DNA from: Gymnothorax reevesii
Lineage: Eukaryota > Chordata > Actinopteri > Anguilliformes > Muraenidae
Reading direction: 5' to 3'
Assembly: GCA_029721435.1 (NCBI GenBank)
Contig: CM056583.1
Location: 57,068,120 to 57,132,119 of the forward strand
Length of the DNA stretch: 64,000 nucleotides
The position numbers were made by a program, and so were the translations under genes. The first letter of the stretch is position 1, and every line of letters starts with the position of its first letter. The notes under the pieces are model-generated. The model ran no database searches. It was not told the origin of the DNA and was given only the letters and a program-made list of their open reading frames with translations. This document shows, piece by piece, positions 59,409 to 64,000 of the stretch.

Positions 59409-60921
59409 TGTGACAGGGTGGTAAGGTAGAAGGCTGGACAAAAAGCACAAATTCAAATCCAAAATTCTCTCAAATTTAATTACACAAGTCCGTATACATG
59501 AGGCACAAGACGCAATTCCCATTCAATAAAAAAACTTTATTACAAAGGCCCAAATATAGCCGGACAATAAAATTTATTCCGGGCACCACAGTGGCACAGA
59601 GGACTAAAACACACAAGTCGTCACCTTGATCGCAGCAATAGATAAAATGATTAGTTTTACTCAAAATCAGCACAACTTTAAAAACACTGCAACCTACCGC
59701 AATCTTACACGGGACTCAATTAAACTAATATTTTTGCAGTCATGGACTTACTGTAGGGGAAGCAGACTAACAAAGACGTGTTCCAAGGCCCACACACCTA
59801 CCTTGCATGCACACACAGAAGGAAGAGTTACAGTGAATAAGCCACAGCCACCAAACAGTGTGAAAACACACAGGTCCACCCGTGGTGACTAGCTCCCCCA
59901 ACACAGTCCACTTAGCTGCTAATTCGTCAACTTCAAAACAAAGTCAACTTCAACTTGCATGCCACACAATCCTACCCACCATTCAACAGAAGGCTACCCT
60001 CCTCACAGGCACGCCCGCTGTAGGCAGAGTACCCGTGAAGTACTTCAAAACTTAATTTAAAACACACATCTGCAGTATGGTGCTTATACCAACACGAATA
60101 CAATTACAAAACTCAGACAACCAAAATATTAAAACTTCCACTGGAACTCAATATCACAGAAAAAAAAACAAACACACATTACACACAACACATATCGTGA
60201 GTTGGCCTAACTACCAAAGGCTTCACGCGAGCGAAGACCCGTATAAGGCCAACTACGCAGTTCAAACAAAATAACAAAAATGTATATTCGCACACACACA
60301 CACAATTCGAAACAAGGCAAAACAGCAGCCCCAAATGCGTCCAAATGGGAAAGTCCGGTCCCCTCTGTAACACAAACAACTAATTAAATCTGCATCAAAG
60401 TAAAAAAACATAAATCCAAAATTAAATATAGCTACATACCAGTCTTTCTTCCAGCAGGAATACAGACTCACGCGTCTTGCAAATCGCGACCCTGCAAAGC
60501 TACAAATTACCGAAAGAAACTGCCTTAGCATCAATAACCGACAATAAAGAGAAAATATCCCAACCTCAAACATACCTGCGCTGGGCGATCTATCCTGAAT
60601 GCAGTCCATGCACAGGAGACAAACACAAGGGACTAAAAAAACAAATACTAATCAATCTCATGAATTACCAATACGCTCCACAATTACACGCCTACTCACC
60701 AAAGATTCAAAACCAGAGGAGTAAAACGACCAAACATTTATCCTTCTGCACAGAAACGGGAAGGGATCAAAAGCACGACAACGCCAGATCAGTCCTTTCT
60801 CCCGGAAGTAAGGACGGATCTTTTATGCCCGCACCCAGCCACTGCCATTAGTTAGAAGGAAGCAATCATTAGCAACAGCTGGAACATCGCTAGTGAAGGG
60901 AGGGAATACCGACTCACTACA
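59409..60921 (-). repeat. 5' LTR of the Ty3/gypsy element
   Basis: Same length and ends as the copy at 52334-53846, offset exactly 7,075 bp. Small open frames inside it, including one of 124 codons on the opposite strand, are duplicated in the other LTR and are not genes. Confidence 0.95.
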
Positions 60922-60979
60922 CATGCCTGAACATATTTTCAGACAATTCTTCATTTAAGTATTCAATATTTAATCAATG

Positions 60980-63420
60980 TGTTTTTCATTTAATACAGGG
61001 AAAGGAAAAGATGGTACCAGTGAGGCAGGCATCCGTCGTACCTGCTCTGGTCATTTGTGTGTATCTCGCATTGTTTATTGTTATTTTTAGACTCATTGCA
61101 CAGCCTGCACTCTGTCAACCACCTACACCAGACAGACTCTGATTGACACTGGAATTAGGTGCGGCAGTGATTCTTTAAGGGAATTAAACTCCCAGCTACC
61201 GGACAAAATACTGTGGGGGTCCAACCACAATGGAGGACATGCTGAGTCCAGGCTGCGAAAAAGACCCAGAAGCAAACAAGCGGGGAACAGGAACCAGCTG
61301 AGAAGCAGGGCACACCGTCCACCTCTCCCCAGCATACTGTTAGCCAGTGTGTAGTCCCTGGAAAACAAGCTTGATGACCTCAGGGCCAGACTCAAATACC
61401 AGCGGGATATACGAGACTGCAACATCATTTGTATCACAGAGTCATGGCTGTCCCCCTTGGTCCCGGAGCATGCTGTTCAACCAACGGAGTTTCTATTAGT
61501 CTACCGCATGGACTGCACAGAGGAGTCGGGCAAGTTGAGAGGAAGGGGAGTGTGCTTAATGGTTAACAACAGATGGTGTGATCCTAGGATATATAACTCC
61601 TCTGACTCGTTCCTGTTCACCCAACCTGGAGCTCCTCACTCTCAAATGCCGGCCTTTCTACCTCCCTCGTGAGTTCACGTCAGTCATCTTCAGCGTCGTT
61701 TATATTCCATCAAAAGCGGACACGGACACTGCTCTATCTGAACTCCACAAAGCCCTCTCCAGCAACAAAGTCAGCAATAGGGACGCAAATCTCATTGTAG
61801 CAGGTGATTTCAACCGAGCTAACTTAAGGACTATAAGACCAGACCTCCGGGAACATATCACGTGTCCCACTAGAGGAAGAAATACCATAGACCACTGCTA
61901 CTCATCGTTCAGAGAGGGCTTCAAAGTTACATCTCTCCCCCCTTTTGGAATTCGGACCATTCCACTGTTTTCCTCATGCCTACGTATATAAAAAAAAACT
62001 GAAACTGGAAGCCCTGGCATATAGGGAGGTGACGCAATGGTCAAACCAATGAGAGGCGACCTTACAAGACACACTCAACATCACCGATTAGGATTTGTTC
62101 CAGCACAGGTCCGGGGATGACAGCAACATGTTCACAGAGTTTGGATTCATTGGGAAGCTACTGGAGGACTGCGCACCTAAAAGCGCGGGACGTTTCCCAA
62201 CCAGAAGCCGTGGGTGGATAACACCGTTCGCCATGCTCTGAGATCACGCACCACTGCCGATAACCCGGAGCTGCTAACCGGGAACATGGAGGAATACAAG
62301 GTTGCCTCTTACAATATCTGCAGAGCAGTTAAGGAAGCTAAACGGCGATATGGAAGGAAGCTGGAGGATCATCTACAACAGCACAATCCCAGGGGGCTAT
62401 GGCAAGGACTACGGATCATCACAGACTATAAACTAGCCCGCGCTCCTCTGATGAATACCGACAAATCTCTCACTGACGAATTGAACAACTTTTATGCACA
62501 CTTCGAGGCGACTGGCCAACGAGCTGACATAATTACTGGCGGAGAGGAGACGGCACTCACCGCGATGGAGCACGACGTGAGGAGGACACTCAGGAGAGTG
62601 AACCCCAGGAAGGCAGCAGGTCCGGATGGGATCACAGGTCGTGTTCTTAAGGCCTGTGCTAACCAGCTAGCACCTGTCCTGACGGTAATATTTAACCTCT
62701 CCCTCTCACAGTGCATTGTCCCCAACTGCTTCAAACAGTCGGTTATAGTTCAAGTGCCCAAGAAACCCCAGCTCAGCTATCTGAACGATTATCGCCCCAT
62801 AGCCCTAACATCTGTGGTGATGAAGTGTTTTGATTGACTAGTCAAACCCCTCATCACCTCTTTCCTGCCTGCAATCCTGGATCCACTATAATTTGCCTAC
62901 TGCTCCAGTAGAGCCACAGATGACGCCATTTCTCATCTACTCCACATCACCCGAAAGGAAGATCGCCAGCGACCCCAGCCACTCAAAAAATGGACTTTTG
63001 TCCCTGCTACCCTCAGGGAGACAACTGAAGGCCAGTACTGAGAGGATGTAAAGGAGCTTCTTCCCCCAGGCCATCAGACTGTCAAACTTCACATAAGACA
63101 CACACACACCGCTATGCTCTACTGCACTTTAACAACCATCCATACATATCTGTATACATATACATACTGTTACATTTTTATTGGTTGCCATTTCTCTGTA
63201 AACAATAATTTATTTATTTAATTATTACACGACTTTCTCCTTTAGTTATTTGCACTCAGTTTATTGTATTGTTTTTTAATCTACCACTACCTCTTCTATT
63301 GCTTTTATATATTTATTTTATATTCTACCTTATTTCGTCTTCTTTTGCAATGACTAAAGGTACATAAGAATTTCACTGCAATCACTTGTAATTATATGTG
63401 ACAAATAAAACTAAACTAAC
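60980..63420 (+). pseudogene. Decayed non-LTR retrotransposon (CR1/L2/Jockey-like group)
   Basis: The plus strand encodes fragments of an apurinic-type endonuclease: LDDLRARLKYQRDIRDCNII (about 61367), CITESWL, VVYIPSKADTD (about 61700), then LIVAGDFNRANL (about 61791) and a NTIDHCY block near 61886. Then comes the RT N terminus: VRRTLRRVNPRKAAGPDGIT (about 62578), VIVQVPKKP, LNDYRPIALTSVVMKCF (about 62780). After a stop at 62837 the sequence jumps to an RATDDAISHLL block and then a FFPQAIRL-like end near 63060, so the YxDD-containing RT core is deleted. The 3' UTR ends near an AATAAA at 63405. Confidence 0.75.
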
Positions 63421-63439
63421 ACTTAAACCAAACTACAGT

Positions 63440-64000
63440 TGATCTGCATGCATTTAATACAAGTGTGCAGATGTATCACCTGCACCCTGACTATATTTAA
63501 TACCGCTGCTATGGCTCCCCATGAGGAACTCCACAGTAAGGTAGACACCTGGGACGGTGGATCAAGGACACTTCACAATGACACAGACCTTATGGTTATC
63601 TTCTACTGGGAATACCCTTTTGTGAAGTGAAGTCTCAAAAGACGGCTGAATCAAGGGCTCATAAAGTCCACAATCAGGCAATTGCAAAATACTAATAAAA
63701 AATGTATTCAACAATTTTATTAGTAAAATTTGATTTGTATCTCATTTATTATTTTTATTAATTATGATGATTTTTTTTAATGATCCAGACAAGGAATCAA
63801 ACGCAGACTCAAGAGTACAAGCCACAAGGGTGAAAAAGAAATACAGTGAATGAGAAAGATGGACTGGAACCCAGAATTGAGAAACAGCAGTCAAGCAAAG
63901 TTGATGGAATGTCTGCACCAAAGCTAAAAACTGTTCCAGAGCAGAAGCCCAGTAAAGAATCTCACTTGTAAATTCAGGACTGCTTGCAAACATGAACAAA
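63440..64000. other. Noncoding, no feature recognised
   Basis: AT-rich, with a T run at 63772-63778. No coding similarity. Confidence 0.35.

Larger units (their letters stand above)
52334..60921 (-). mobile_element. Full-length Ty3/gypsy LTR retrotransposon, young insertion
   Basis: The 8,588-bp element is bounded by two 1,513-bp LTRs and flanked by the 4-bp duplication CATG (52330-52333 and 60922-60925). Read on the minus strand it has 5' LTR, primer-binding site, gag (two frames), pol (protease, RT, RNase H, integrase), a purine-rich tract and 3' LTR. The order RT-RNase H-integrase defines Ty3/gypsy. No env-like frame is present. LTRs differ at only about four positions, so insertion is recent. 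Gag has a frame break and one RNase H residue is altered, so this copy may not be self-sufficient. Confidence 0.95.

Overview
The window is vertebrate nuclear DNA, almost certainly from a ray-finned (teleost) fish. It carries intron-containing rnf180, an intronless htr1a, an AT-rich intergenic landscape, and many fish-type repeats: Tc1-like, PIF/Harbinger, Penelope-like, Ty3/gypsy and several non-LTR families. The species and the teleost htr1a paralogue (a or b) cannot be fixed from this sequence alone.

Only two host protein-coding genes are supported. On the minus strand, about 5.2-11.2 kb, lies rnf180, a RING-type E3 ubiquitin ligase, rebuilt here from five coding exons (478 complete codons). 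Its last, membrane-anchor exon was not found and probably lies left of position 1. On the plus strand at 15,602-16,831 is a complete single-exon serotonin 5-HT1A receptor gene. The two are head to head, the arrangement known for mammalian HTR1A and RNF180, which supports both calls. A TATA box lies about 155 bp before the htr1a start.

Left part (0-15 kb): rnf180 introns have taken in a Penelope-type GIY-YIG remnant, a Tc1 transposase remnant and a Harbinger remnant. The Harbinger copy sits inside a 47-bp minisatellite that repeats the splice donor of the large rnf180 exon. A decayed non-LTR reverse transcriptase and a possible solo LTR lie between the two genes.

Middle (17-41 kb): a gene desert downstream of htr1a. 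It holds microsatellites, Tc1-type remnants, an old 190-bp direct duplication, a stretch with the look of conserved noncoding DNA, a CTATAGT-rich MITE, a 158-bp tandem repeat split by a solo LTR, further solo LTRs, a perfect 36-bp-arm hairpin and a decayed LINE.

Right part (41-64 kb): mostly mobile DNA. It holds two palindromic elements (about 0.63 kb and 2.66 kb), a second solo LTR of the family seen at 30 kb (opposite strand), and a 3.5-kb TTAA-flanked element enclosing a GCATTC-rich insert. Next comes a very young full-length Ty3/gypsy element on the minus strand (52,334-60,921), with near-identical 1,513-bp LTRs, a 4-bp target duplication, a long open pol and a gag broken by a one-base frame change. 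Last is a decayed non-LTR element. No CRISPR array, rRNA or convincing tRNA gene was seen.
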